DNA from: Okapia johnstoni | Taxonomy: Eukaryota > Chordata > Mammalia > Artiodactyla > Giraffidae | Assembly: GCA_024291935.2 (NCBI GenBank) | Contig: CM044313.1 | Location: forward strand, 82,025,001-82,089,000 | DNA: 64,000 nt | Reading direction: 5' to 3' | Shown here: one piece after another, positions 33,601 to 43,379 of the stretch | Layout: every line of letters begins with the position of its first letter | How positions within the stretch are numbered: the first letter of the stretch is position 1 | Program-made: the position numbers and the translations under genes | The notes under the pieces: generated by a model | The model's database searches: none | The model's input: the letters and a program-made list of their open reading frames with translations, nothing else | What the model was told of the DNA's origin: nothing

Positions 33601-36600
33601 ATAATCACCTGCACTTTAACTTCTCAGCCCTTATCATAGTTTTAATCATATTATGTACTCAAATAAATGAGGGCCTTTTCATAATTCTTCCTTACAAACA
33701 GCAATTTATGTTCTCTATCAAATTAGTCTACTCCTAGTACCTCTAAAATATACAAAAGTCAGAAGGCTAAAACCCGTAAGTAAATAATCTGCACTTTGTC
33801 ATTTTTTTTACATAATTTTTAATTTTAAAATGTATGTATTTAAAATGTACTACTTGATTCAATATTCACACACTCAGAGTGAAAAAACTAGTATATTCAA
33901 GCTAACACATTACCATTTTTTGCATGACTGGTGCATGTGAAAATCCAATTAGCACAGTTCAAATGTTCAATACAGTGTTGAGTACAGTTATTATGTGTCT
34001 TATTTCTTAATCCAGACATATAACAAGGCAAAACTGAATAAAAATATCCAATTTCTAGTTTCCCATTCTCACCTTAATCCTGGTACTCTGTCTTTCAAGG
34101 ACATCACTAACTTTTCAAAAGAGTGCACACACACACAAGCCTCACTTTCTAATAAAAAAATGTTTGCAGTCTCATCTTGCCTAACCTTCTGGCTTCGATT
34201 AGTACTAATGTCTCCTTCTTATTTTTTATGTTCCCACAAAGCACTTACTTTTTTCTTGCTCCCATTACCACACTCTGACTTACCTTCTCTCACCTAAATC
34301 CTCTTTTTTCCTTCCATCCTAAGTTATCACAAGACATGTACTCAATCACCTCCTCTTCCCCCTCTGGTTTATGCTTACTTCAGTGGAAGGCTTCAGTCAA
34401 TTGTACTAATGTTCCCACATGAACATTTCCCAACTAAACCCTCCAGGTGCTAAAGGAAAGACACTTTACCACACTTTTAATCAGGTCCCAAACGCCAAAC
34501 TTAACCACCTTTGCCATTTATCAGTGAAACCATCTCTACTGTCTCAAATCTGAAACCAGTCTTCACGGACTGCTTCATTCCTCCAGTCCACTCTTCCTCA
34601 CTAGCTCTCTTAATCATCACTACTCCATCTTCTGGGAAAACCATCTAAGCCCTTATCACCTCACATCAATTGATCCCCACTGCCTGTCCCATAAATCCTT
34701 CTTGTACCATGATGCCAATAATAAGTCTCCCTAAAACAAGATAAGAAACCCAAGGGAAAAAGCTGTATCAGGAATTTCATCAAAGCCCTCTAATGCACTT
34801 CCCTCACTACTCAACCTTATTTGTACCCCCTGACTCTACCCCACCCCGCCCAATATATAAACAGAAGGCTCATTTTCTCCTTTACCTTTTCTATCAAGCC
34901 AAAATTAAGCAGGTCATATTGCAGTCTCCCCTCTAGTAATATCCTATCCACACTTCACAGCCCAGTGCTAGACCTACCTCCTCCAATCTGCTCTATAACT
35001 GTGCAGTTCTCAATCTTTCTTTTTTTGATTCCTCTAACTTTTAAACTCCCTTTGTTTTAAATACAGCAAAACCACAGAACTCTAGATCTTAACAAAAATC
35101 TAGCATCATATAAACTGCTTTCATTTCTACCAACTTCTTATATTTCAAGGAATATCCTTAGTCAAGAGGATAATATATGGAAGAGATTAGTAGGCATTAT
35201 GAGATGAGGTACTTTTCATATTCTTCAGATCAAGCCTGGTAACACTTCTTCTGGATTAAGGAAATACCAGTTTTACCTGAAACATGTTATCATCTCTGCT
35301 GCTGCTGCTCTGCTTGGAGGATGACAGTGCTCTGGAAGTTTCACCAGTTTTTTGCTTCTTTACAGGTTTTTCTGGAGCAACTTGCTTTTTCCTCTTTAGC
35401 TTGAAAGAAAAACAAGAATATGGTTAAAATTTGCATAAGAACAAAACACATCTCAGGTTCAAAAGATTGCATTACTTTTTAAGACTTAAAGGATCAAAAG
35501 ATTACATTTATTAATAAAAAATCATAAATATATACACAGGCAAGTTTTAAGTTTTCCCTGACAACAGAACTATGAAACTAACATACCACTGTTATCCAGT
35601 ACAATGTTTTCAAACTTTTGGGTTTCTTGGGAAACCAAGATACTTCAGGCATTAGAATGGTATTCACCAGACCAACAGTTATTTTATAGACTGGGATCCC
35701 ACATAAAATTTCTCTGTGAGAAAAAAAGACTGAGGGGGGCTACTGTTGCTTTTAAATACACTTAAAACTTTTGGAAACCACAAGTCTACTAGTCATTTTT
35801 TACAAAGAAAAACATACTAATTAGAAAGACAACAACCAATTTATGATGATTTATGCCTGCCTATTCCAAAAGGGACTTGGGGCTTCCCTGGTGGTTTAGT
35901 GGTTAAGACTCTGTGATCCCACTGCAGGGGGCCGGGGTTCAATCCCTGGCCAGGGAACTAGATCCCACATGCCACACACACACAAAAAAAAATCCTGCAT
36001 GTCGCAGAAAGACAGAAAATCCCGACTGCCACAACTAGGACCCAACACAGCCAAATATATAAAATATTAAAAAAAAAAAAAAAGTGAGAAAACCAAAAGG
36101 AACTTAAATTGGTTCAGGGAGTTTATGAGTAGGGAAAGCTAAAAAAGCTATTTTGTACTGGGCACCAGAGGTCAACAACTCATCACAAAAAAATCACTTT
36201 AGACAGCAATGTGTTAGACTAGCATTCAAAATCAAAACAATGTTTTAAAAGCAGCATTACTATAAAAGCTTTTTATATAGACTCATTTTCAAAAAGAGCT
36301 AACAGTCCATGAAATTCGGTAGAGTTCCCAATCCAAACAGTAGAGGGCAGTCATGTTCCTTGAAGTGAAGTGAAGTGAAAGTGGCTCAGTCGTGTCCAAC
36401 TCTTTGGGACCCCATGGACTATATATATAGTTCGTGGAATTCTCCAGGCCAGAATACTGGAGTGGGTAGCTGTTCCCTTCTCCAGGGGATCTTCCCAACC
36501 CAGGGATCGAACCCAGGTCTCCCACACTGCAGGAGGATTCTTTACCAGCTGAGCCACCCCCAGTTCCCTAAGCCCAACAACACTGGAGTGGGTAGCCTAT

Positions 36601-38106
36601 CCCTTCGCCAGCCAGTGGATCTTCCCGACCCAGGGAGTGCAGGGGTCTCCTGCACTGCAGGCGGATTCTTTACCAACTGAACTATCAGGGAAGCTTCTTA
36701 GTTCTTTAGTGGAAGGCATAAACTATTACTGCTTTACCAAATTATATGATACTAGGTAAAATAAAATGTATATATTTATGTACACAAACTTAAAGAGTGG
36801 GTTCATCTAATGGAAGTACTTACAGGATTAATAGTACTACTTGGGATAAATAGCAAAAATTAGCTCATTAAGCAGAAAGCAATTATCTTTTTATCAGTTC
36901 TGTACAGTCCCTGTACTGGTGCATTCCCGGCATGTAAAAGCTCAATAAAGAATCTGTTAAATGAATGTATTCAAATGATATACTGTGTGCAAATTAAAAA
37001 CTAAAAGACATTTCCTTCTCAAATATAGCTATGCATGCTCTTTGAAGCTTTTTTCAATCTTCCAAGCGAAATTATGATATGTATTTTTTCAAGATTCTCA
37101 TAGACGCTCTCTTTTAACTAACACTATTAACTGAGCTCGGAGACACAACTATGTAAGCTACTAGGAGATAAAGGACAGTTCTGTGTGGAAGAAGCCCTCA
37201 CTACAGTGTGAGATGCTCAGTTAAGCAGAATGCACAGTTAAGCTTATAGCACAATTATCATCCAATGCAGAAAAAGCCTTTTCTATCAAAATGGGTAATT
37301 TCATGCTAGCTTTGCTGAGTGCTGATTTAACTAAAAGGAGAGGATCAGGATAAATAACATTCTAATTTAAAATGTACCAAGCCAAATTTTATGTAATCTT
37401 CAGAGGCTGGATAAACAACAAGGCTAAGAAGACTGTCAAACTGATATCTGTTTTCAAAAAGTTCACATAATATGGCTCAACTACTATACAGAATGGGCTT
37501 CCCAGGTAGCTCAGTGGTAGAAAATCTGCCTGCTAATGCAGGAGATTGAGTTTGATTCCAGGGTAGAGAAGATCCCCTGGAGGAGGAAATGGCAACCCAC
37601 TCCAGTATTTTTGCTTAGAAATCCCACGGACAGAGGAGCCTGGTGGGCTACAGTCCATGGGGTTGCAAAGAGTCAGACAGGACTTAGAGTGTAGCAGCAC
37701 TATAAAGAATACCTACAGTTTAAGAAGTCTACTAACAATAGCTAATAGTGGCTTTGGCCTAAACTTAGTGCTATTCCCCAGGGGTCTAAGGTATTGGTTG
37801 TAAGGCTCCTAAAAAGCCTCAACAGGAAACTTGCTCAAGTCTGACTTCAGGGCGTGGCCTGCATGTGGACCACAAGCATCTAGGCATTTCAGTCAAGTGC
37901 GTCAGGGGCCATCTGCACTTTCAGAAACATCCATCCAGGCTCTCATTTTAAGGTTCTGATACGCTTTGCTGTCCTTCAGAAACAATACTGCTGAATTAAG
38001 TATCACAAAAATGACCTGGTGTAGTAATAGTCACCTTTTTGTCAACTTCACTGTCAGAATCGCTACCAGAAGAGCTTGAAGAAACAAGTTCCTTTGACTT
38101 AGGCAT
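24572..38106 (-). CDS. SUB1: SUB1 (PC4/p15) transcriptional coactivator, spliced gene with exon 4 incomplete
   Basis: SUB1/PC4 is a small nuclear protein that binds single-stranded DNA and links activators to the RNA polymerase II machinery; it also acts in DNA repair and chromatin compaction. Three coding exons match the mammalian protein codon for codon: exon 2 (38035-38106, 24 codons), exon 3 (35277-35399, 41 codons) and exon 5 (24572-24651, 26 codons with stop). Each has AG/GT borders and phases 0, 0 and 1 as expected. The N-terminal serine/acidic region and the lysine-rich region are intact, and the C-terminal helix ending DDAVRKL is intact. Of exon 4 only the last 20 bases (26288-26307; residues MKPGRK) are present, so about 29-30 residues of the ssDNA-binding core are missing. 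As written, this locus cannot encode full-length PC4. A processed pseudogene is excluded because introns and splice sites are present. The family assignment is secure; whether the break is real is not. Confidence 0.93.
25115..25300 (+). repeat. MIR in SUB1 intron 4
   Basis: TTAAGAGTGCACTCTGGAGTC head, CTCAGTTTCCTCACCTGTAA core, decayed end. Confidence 0.75.
26288..26307 (-). pseudogene. SUB1: SUB1 exon 4, only its last 20 bases present
   Basis: The minus strand reads ATG AAA CCA GGA AGA AAA G and then a strong donor GTAAGG (26287-26282). This matches the end of the MKPGRK-G coding segment and gives the phase-1 junction that exon 5 needs. Upstream of base 26307 the sequence departs completely from SUB1: in the same frame a TAA lies four codons before the ATG, no acceptor is in place, and the bases read into an L1 3' end at about 26330-26625. 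The preceding part of exon 4 (from IGKMRY to the EYWMDPE region, about 89 bases) was not found in either orientation between 24652 and 35276. A missing sequence at an assembly join, or a deletion or insertion, could explain this. Confidence 0.8.
26330..26625 (+). mobile_element. L1 3' end next to the broken SUB1 exon 4
   Basis: Reads AAGTGAAATAAGCCCATCAC, TGGATGATTCCATTTAATATG, GTGGTTACCAGGGGCTAGG and CTTAAAAATGGGGAAGACGG, a classic L1 3' UTR, ending in CCAATAAAAATCATGAG. Its 5' end lies about 20-25 bases from the point where exon 4 homology stops. No target-site duplication joining to exon 4 sequence was seen on its far side. Confidence 0.8.
27395..29168 (+). mobile_element. BovB (RTE-type) LINE, 5'-truncated, with reverse transcriptase region, in SUB1 intron 3
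   Basis: This is the longest BovB copy here, opposite in direction to SUB1. One frame covers 27440-28654 and includes the reverse-transcriptase block: motif [16 protein letters not shown] (about 28257-28304) and the catalytic YADD at 28388-28399. A TGA at 27821-27823 breaks it where the family usually has Trp. Near 28570-28580 (the T-run before GGGCTCC) the frame shifts, and the C-terminal region ([11 protein letters not shown] to VRHD, ending 29145) continues in another frame. In motif A the usual AFD appears as AFA. The endonuclease domain and 5' end are missing. The element ends in the typical ACTGAACTGAACTGA tail. It is a dead copy. Confidence 0.93.
29190..29345 (+). repeat. DNA-transposon-like remnant (Tigger type?)
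   Basis: CAGTTGACCCTTGGAACAAC resembles the terminal repeat of Tigger-like mariner elements. The rest is degenerate. Confidence 0.35.
29488..29580 (+). mobile_element. Short BovB 3' tail in SUB1 intron 3
   Basis: About 93 bases of the BovB end (GGAGTTGGTGATGGACACAG to CTGAACTGAAC), flanked by short repeats TTGTATC at about 29480-29486 and 29581-29587. Confidence 0.75.
30940..31740 (+). mobile_element. L1 ORF2 3' fragment in SUB1 intron 3
   Basis: AGAACGCCTTGCCCCTGACATC and CAAGGTGTCTGCTCTCACCA correspond to the L1 RT region just before the catalytic block; later text is diverged L1 (AATTAAGGCAGTGTGGTACTG). Frames are broken. Confidence 0.75.
31771..31905 (-). mobile_element. BovA unit with (CTG)n and 13-bp target-site duplication, in SUB1 intron 3
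   Basis: GCTGCTGCTGCTGCTAAGTCG to CTACTGCCTTCTCC, flanked by ACTACCTCACACT at 31758-31770 and 31906-31918. Confidence 0.93.
32484..32771 (+). mobile_element. BovB LINE 3' fragment in SUB1 intron 3
   Basis: BovB tail region from CAGTCAATCCTAAAGG to GAACAACAACA, with several small deletions against the other copies in this window. Non-coding. Confidence 0.85.
33295..33700 (+). repeat. L2 LINE fragment in SUB1 intron 3
   Basis: Ordered L2 signatures: GCCCTACAAGAGCTGACCC, GGCATCTGCACAATGCCCTC, AATGTCACTTCCTCAGGAAAG and CTTATCATAGTTTTAATC. Non-coding. Confidence 0.7.
33701..35276 (-). other. SUB1 intron 3, exon-3-proximal part
   Basis: Pyrimidine-rich on the plus strand with no confident repeat or exon. 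The missing part of exon 4 was looked for here and not found. Confidence 0.55.
35277..35399 (-). CDS. SUB1: SUB1 exon 3 (residues 25-65)
   Basis: The 123-base minus-strand exon starts after an acceptor ending TTTCAAG (AG at 35401-35400) and ends in CAG before the donor GTAAAA (35276-35271). It encodes 41 residues beginning [15 protein letters not shown], the lysine-rich segment needed for coactivator activity and nuclear entry, then the second serine-rich patch [13 protein letters not shown], and ends NMFQ at the edge of the ssDNA-binding domain. Four serine codons run as AGC repeats (seen as gctgctgctgct on the plus strand near 35300). Phase 0 at both ends. No lesion seen. Confidence 0.95.
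35880..36084 (+). mobile_element. CHR-type SINE in SUB1 intron 2
   Basis: GGCTTCCCTGGTGGTTTAG head, GGTTCAATCCCTGGCCAGG box, internal CACACACACA, A-run at 36069-36083. Confidence 0.9.
36363..36697 (-). mobile_element. Dimeric Bov-tA SINE in SUB1 intron 2
   Basis: Two heads in the same orientation: on the minus strand a 5' unit (36697-36580) ending in CTCCAGT runs through TGGGCTTAGG into a full second unit (about 36560-36363) that ends in the AGTGAAGTGAAGTGAAG tail. The joint resembles those at about 46634 and 53977. Confidence 0.85.
36880..36968 (+). repeat. L2 3' end fragment in SUB1 intron 2
   Basis: AAAGCTCAATAAAGAATCTG and TTAAATGAATG fit an L2 terminus. Confidence 0.5.
37495..37698 (+). 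mobile_element. Bov-tA SINE in SUB1 intron 2, with target-site duplication
   Basis: GGGCTTCCCAGGTAGCTCAG head to AGTCAGACAGGACTTAG. Flanks ACTATACAGAAT (37483-37494) and ACTATAAAGAAT (37699-37710), one mismatch. Confidence 0.92.
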
Positions 38107-38107
38107 T
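38035..38107 (-). CDS. SUB1: SUB1 exon 2 (start codon; residues 1-24)
   Basis: On the minus strand a pyrimidine-rich acceptor ending in CAG (38108-38110) is followed by one base and then ATG (38106-38104). The frame reads [14 protein letters not shown] and on through the alternating Ser/Asp stretch [10 protein letters not shown], the start of the serine-and-acidic (SEAC) region that is phosphorylated by CK2 in known PC4 proteins. The exon ends in AAG at 38035 and is followed by the donor GTGACT (38034-38029). The junction is phase 0. The ATG is chosen because it matches the known N-terminus and lies one base inside the exon, which means exon 1 is entirely untranslated. Confidence 0.95.
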
Positions 38108-39949
38108 CTGAAAGAAAAATACATTATGTAAATAATTCATAAACTTTTTCATTACCTTCAACTTAACTCTCTCCCCAAGATTCAAGAAGTTCCACAGTTC
38201 ATTCTACCATTGTGTGGCACTGGAGTTGTTACACTGAGCACAATGCTATAGAAGTTATGCTCTTAATCTAAAGCTCTTCCATGTTGAAAATAACATGCAG
38301 AGGGAAGAGTTCTAAATCCAGCAAAGAACTAAATGTCATACACATCTCATACTCCTACATCTCTCTCTTTCTCAAAGTCAATGGGTCTTTTTACACTTCA
38401 TTTTAGCAGGGTTAGATGCCTATGGATAGGAGTTAGATGTTTACAGATAGAGCAAATTGCAAAGAGACAGCTGACAGCAATCACTGTCAAACCAGGAAGA
38501 AATATGAACAATTCTCAGTATTGCTTTATATTTCCCACCAATGAGACTTACGTACAATTATTCATTGCAGGAATTAATCCCAATGTACACATAGCATGGT
38601 GGACAACCGTACTATGCAGCTGTCTGTATCTAATTAGTTTTACCATTACAATCATACTTTTCATGTTCTGTATAGGTTCTTAATTTTTTCGTTTTGACCA
38701 TTCCAATCAAAAGAGCAAGTATGGATTCAACGTTATACATAATTAACGTTCATTTACATTTCACACTGATTTTCTACTCCGAAATATAAATGAAATTTGA
38801 AGAACCTGCTTATGGGAGGGGCAAATCCTTTCCTCCAATTCCTACTATGACCCTAGTTCCCTAGATTTTGGAGATCCCCCAGACAGAGGTACACAGGCTA
38901 GTGCCTTTCCTGCGGAGTTTACGGAGTGCCTGAACCTAAAGCAGAGTCTTGTGCCTCTATGTTTCCCAAATTTCAAGGAATTTCATGCTCTACCTCTATT
39001 CAAAGCACTTATAATACCAAGGGGTAAAACTCCATATATTTTCATAGCAAGTATATTTTGCTCCTTACATCTCCAATTCAGAAGAGACTGAGCCCTATTA
39101 ATTTCTACATGCCCTCAAGGGCCCAATATACACAACGTACACTGTAAATGTTTGCTGAATAAAAGAGAAAAAAAGACTTCAAACAACCATAAATAATCCA
39201 GCTTTGGACTAAACTTGCACAGCAATGGCATTCAATGTGTCCCACAAGAGGAGGTCAAGGTAAAAGAATGGGCCATCCCTACTCTAGCCACTAAATTCAA
39301 AAAGCTCAAACCATGCTCCCCCCAGCCATGTTGATTTTAACTGGCAATTTCTTGATAACAAGAAGAGTAAATTCAGAGGGGAGCCAGCAACGTTTACAAC
39401 CACATTTTACACATTAATCCAGTTACTGCTCCACTTTACAGCCTAATCTCCAAAATCAATGTAGTTGTTTCTGTATGCTAGCTGCTAATAATGCCAAGAA
39501 GCTTTTTTTTTAAGGTAATTAAATTGAACATAACCTATTTTTCACTTTGAAACGGTCAAGCAACTACACCATCTGCTCATTAAAGATACCCGGGGGGGCT
39601 AAGATCATTTCAAAGAACCACCTCGTGTTTAACCCAAATAAGTCCCTCCGACACGAAAACCAGGTAATAGTAACTAAACCACTCTTTGAACTACTAACAA
39701 AATATATTTTCACTTTTACTTAATGAGCCATTACTGTTCGGGAGCGGGGAGTGGGGACGGCGTGGCTCGTAATTCAGGCAAAGTAGTACTGAAAGCGCTG
39801 GTGCGGAATATACAAAAAAAAAAAAAAAAGGAAATTTTCGATCTTTGATAAAGACATGGGGGAAGGAGGATTAGGAAATAAGAGGTGAAGACAAACTAGA
39901 ACTAAAGGGCACGAGAATTCGGTACAACACGAGGGTGCTAAGCACCCCA
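38108..39949 (-). other. SUB1 intron 1
   Basis: Nearly free of young SINEs. A weak L2-like end lies near 39110-39170 and an A-run at about 39813-39829. No exon seen. Confidence 0.6.
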
Positions 39950-40678
39950 ACGGGGGAAGCGGGTCCCGGGATGCCAGCAGGCCGCCAGGACCCCGGGGCC
40001 GGTGACGGCTGGGGCGGTGGGAGCCAGGTTGGTCGGAGGGGGCGTAGGAGGCGGCGAGATGCGGAGGAGACGGAGTGGAAGAGGAGGGACCTGCACCAAG
40101 CGCCATTTTCCTCCCTCGAAGAGCTCCCTCCCCCCAACACACCAGCCGCTCACTCCTCCTCCCCCGGCCTCCCCCGACCCGGTCCGCTCCCCCCCGCCCC
40201 TGGAGCGTCCTCACTCCGGGGAGCAGGGACGAGGGCCCCAGAGACGCCGGCCCCGCACGCGCCCCCGCCCCCCCGCCCGGGCCGCTGCTGCTGCATTGTC
40301 CCGGGGGCGCCCCAGGCCCCTTCCCGCGGCTCCTCGGCCCCGCCCGGCCGCGCCCGCCGCCCGAGATCGCCTCACCCGCCACCCCGGGGCCGTTCCCGGG
40401 AGCCAGCTTCAGGCGTCAAGGGGCCTGAAACGCGTGGGGCTTGTAGTCGGGGACGGAGGAGGGGGTCCGGGGAGGCCGAGGAAGGGAAGGGGGAGACCAG
40501 GCAGCGCCGCCATTTCCCGCGGCCGCGGCCGACAAGGAGCCCGGGCCTCAGGCGGAGAGCGGCCGAGCTGGGAAGGTCGGGGTCGGCCGAGCGGTGCTTC
40601 GACGGGCAGGGGTGGGGGCGGGGTCCCGGGCACTCACGCTCCGCTCCGGTAGCCGAACTGTCCCCTGCTCGCGATGGT
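39950..40678 (-). promoter_or_regulatory. SUB1: CpG island promoter of SUB1 with probable untranslated exon 1
   Basis: About 730 bases of very GC-rich, CpG-rich DNA lie 1.9 kb upstream of SUB1 exon 2, the only such block in the window. On the minus strand there are two YY1-like ATGGCG motifs, at 40506-40513 (ATGGCGGC, preceded by AAA) and near 40105. Two candidate exon-1 donors are visible: GTGAGG with G at 40375, which would give a ~140-base exon 1 starting near the upper YY1 site, and GTGAGT with G at 40637, which would put exon 1 against the edge of the island. Either fits a non-coding exon 1 spliced to exon 2. The long open frames here on both strands are by-products of GC content. The island stops abruptly at 40678, where a BovB fragment begins. 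Confidence 0.8.
40376..40515 (-). other. SUB1: Candidate SUB1 exon 1 (untranslated)
   Basis: This minus-strand segment runs from a YY1-type initiator motif (AAATGGCGGC, about 40515-40506) to the donor GCGG|GTGAGG (GT at 40375-40374). YY1 motifs in this orientation commonly sit just downstream of the start of housekeeping transcripts. The other donor at 40637 is an equal alternative, so the exact exon is uncertain. Confidence 0.35.
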
Positions 40679-41112
40679 TTTTTCCAGTAGTCATCTATGG
40701 ATGTGAGAGTTGGACTATAAAGAAAGCTGAGCACCGAAGAACTGATGCTTTTGAACTGTGGTGTTGGAGAAGACTCTTAGTCCCTTGAACTGCAGGGAGA
40801 TTCAACCAGTCCATCCTAAAGGAGATCAGTCCTGGCTGTTCATTGGAGGGACTGATGTTGAAGCTGAAATTCCAATACTTTGGCCACCTGATGCGAACAG
40901 CTGACTCACTGGAAAAGACCCTGATGCTGGGAAAGATTGAAGGCGGGAGAAGAAGGGGACAACAGAGGATGAGATGGTTGAATGGCATCACCGACTCAAT
41001 GGACATGAGTTTGAGTAAACTCAGGAGTTGGTGATGGACAGGGAGGCCTGGCGTGCTGCATGCAGTCCATGGGGTCGCAGAGTCCGACATGACTGAGCGA
41101 CTGAACTGATGA
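40679..41112 (+). mobile_element. BovB LINE 3' fragment abutting the SUB1 CpG island
   Basis: Starts with TTTTTTCCAGTAGTCATC and reads the BovB C-terminal coding region ([31 protein letters not shown]) to the GACTGAGCGACTGAACTGA tail. A short deletion near 40778 shifts the frame. Its truncated 5' end lies exactly at the end of the CpG island, within about 160 bases of the likely transcription start. No clear target-site duplication was seen. Confidence 0.9.
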
Positions 41113-41352
41113 GCACCAAGCTTTGCACTTGTTCCGTAAATGTTTCTTGTGTTACAGAGAAATGTCTGAAAAAGAACAACACTTCTGGCCTATTTTCCAA
41201 GAAATGATCCCCTACTCTGGTATTTGATCCTGGCTGGTAGAATTCAAAGGAAGGAAGCTACAGTCATAACGTTTAATTCCAGAAAGTGCAAAAAAAGTCT
41301 TCGCAGAAGTCCTTACCACACACCCACACACTTATTCCTAAACTGAAGTTCT

Positions 41353-41482
41353 AGGAACTCCCTGGAAGTCCAGTGGTTAGGACTTGGCACTTTCACTGCC
41401 GGATGCCTGAAGTTCAATCCATGGTCAGGGAACTAAGATCCTGCAAGTTGTGGGGCAAAAAAAAAAAAAAAAAAAAAATGTA
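41353..41482 (+). mobile_element. CHR-type SINE with 16-bp target-site duplication
   Basis: AGGAACTCCCTGGAAGTCC head, A-run 41457-41478. CCTAAACTGAAGTTCT at 41337-41352 and 41483-41498 is identical, so the insertion is fairly young. Confidence 0.94.
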
Positions 41483-41589
41483 CCTAAACTGAAGTTCTGG
41501 AAATGTAAGTGAGTTCACAGAAACCAAAAGATATCCATGCTATAAGCAGGAATATGGCTCATAGAGTCTTTGAATCTATATTTAATGAA

Positions 41590-41810
41590 TGCCTACTATA
41601 GCCAAGAATACATACTCAACACACATTTATCAAGCATCCACTATGTTCCAGGCACTGCAGGGAGGCATTTCACATATAACACTCATCCTAATAGGCACTT
41701 TCCAATGTAGAAATGATTGTTCTCTCCATTTAGGTTAAATAAGTTCTGCCGTAGGTGATAGAGAGAGCGAGTCATGATTCAAACCCTGGATGCTGCAGAC
41801 TGAGGGGGAT
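41590..41810 (-). repeat. MIR/L2-type fragment
   Basis: CTATGTTCCAGGCACTGCAG and then TCCATTTAGGTTAAATAAG, the reverse pattern of MIR ends. Confidence 0.5.
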
Positions 41811-42043
41811 CTCAAACACTCTAGCCCACTTCTATGCATGCAGCATCAGGCTACATGACAACTTCTTAAAAATGAAATACTTGCTGTCTAGTTCCTTTTA
41901 TGCAAGGCACAAAAAAAAGCAAAAATAATCCATAGCGATCTAGGTCAGGTTAGCCTCGGGGGACTATCACTTGGAGTGAGTATGAAGGAATCTGCTGGAA
42001 TGCTGAATATATCTTGGTCTGGGTGGTAGTTAGATAGGCATTG

Positions 42044-42722
42044 TTCAGTTGCTAAGTCATGTCCGTCTCTGAGACCCCATGGACTGCAGCACTCCAGGCT
42101 TCCTTGTCCTTCACTGTCTCCTGTAGTTTGTTCAAACTCATGTTCATTGAGTCACTGATGCTATCCATTTCATCCTCTGCTGCCCTCTTCTCCTCTTGCC
42201 TTCAATCTTTCCCAGCATCAGGGTCTTTTCCAATGAGTCAGCTCTTCACATCAGGTGGCCAAAGTATCGGAGCTTCAACTTCAGCATCGGTGCTTCCAGT
42301 CAACTTTCAGGATTGATTTCCTTTAGGATTGACTGGTTTGATCTACTTGCTGTCCAAAGGACTCTCAAGTCTTCTCCAGCACCACAGTTCAAAAGCATCA
42401 GTTCTTCAGCTCTCAGCCTTCTTTATGGTCCAACTCTCACATCTGTACGTGATCACTGGAAAAACCATAGCTTTGATTATACAGACCTTTGTTGGCAAAG
42501 TGATGTATCTGCTGTTTAATACGCTATCTAGGTTTATGACAGACATGCTCGTTTCTTCCTGGGAGCAAGGGTCTTTTAATTTCATGGCTGCAGTAACCAT
42601 CCACAGTGATTTTGGAGCCCAAGAAAATAAATTCTGCCTCTGTTTCCACTTTTTTCCCATTTATTTGCCATGAAGTGATGGTACCGGATGCCATGTTGTT
42701 CATTTTGTTGAATGTTGATTTT
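42044..42722 (-). mobile_element. BovB LINE 3' fragment (inverted relative to 40679-41112)
   Basis: The plus strand shows the reverse complement of BovB from its tail (CAGTTGCTAAGTCATGTCC) through the C-terminal region to the codons just after the RT palm, ending near the T-run at 42718-42729. The 42406-42660 minus-strand frame is a remnant of the LINE protein. It lies about 0.9 kb from an oppositely oriented copy. Confidence 0.9.
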
Positions 42723-42729
42723 TTTTTTT

Positions 42730-42810
42730 AGAAATTCATTGAGCACATTTTTATTGAGCACCTACTATGTACACCAGACACTGACCCAGATGCTGGTGGT
42801 ACAAATACAG
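42730..42810 (-). repeat. MIR/L2-type fragment
   Basis: TTGAGCACCTACTATGTACACC is the typical MIR3/L2 terminal signature. Confidence 0.5.
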
Positions 42811-43379
42811 CAAAAGAGAAAACATAAAAACCTCAGCCTTTACAGAGTTCCTGAAGCTTACACTCCTGTGAAATTAAGTCAAGAAAACTAATCCATGGAG
42901 AAAAGGACAAGTTATGAGCCAAAGAACAGTTCCTCTGGGAGTTACAAAATGGATCCCTATTCTTGAAGTCAGAAAGAAACAATGAAGTCCCTATGGGGTC
43001 ACCCAAAAAGACAGGGCCCTGCTGAGCTCCCTGACCCAAGCCTGAGAAAGTAAGGGCTCACAGTCTCCCCTTTACTACAATCTAAGGGTGGAGGTCAAAG
43101 CACCGTGCTCCCTAGGAGGTCCACAAGGCCATGTAAGAGTCTATCTCCAAACCAGACGAAAGCAATGGTCGTGAAAATTTGTTTCAATCAAGACAAGAGT
43201 CTCTCAAATATGAAATTCAATGAAGATGAACATAACTGCAAGTAATAAAAAAACAAAAAGAACCATGAAATAAAAATTGTTTACAGCGTAATAATTAATG
43301 AGAACATAGAAAAGATTTTTGCCTGAGAAAATATTTAATCCTTAGCCCAAAAGTAATAAAATAGAAAATTACTATGAAC

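Noticed and set aside
21605..38106. SUB1 as a processed pseudogene
   Set aside because: True introns, splice sites and a CpG island promoter are present, so this is the parent gene structure despite the broken exon 4.
39774..40690. Long overlapping open frames on both strands in the CpG island (up to 251 codons)
   Set aside because: Extreme GC content removes stop codons in all frames. The peptides are Pro/Arg/Gly-rich without domains and conflict with each other. The block is the SUB1 promoter.
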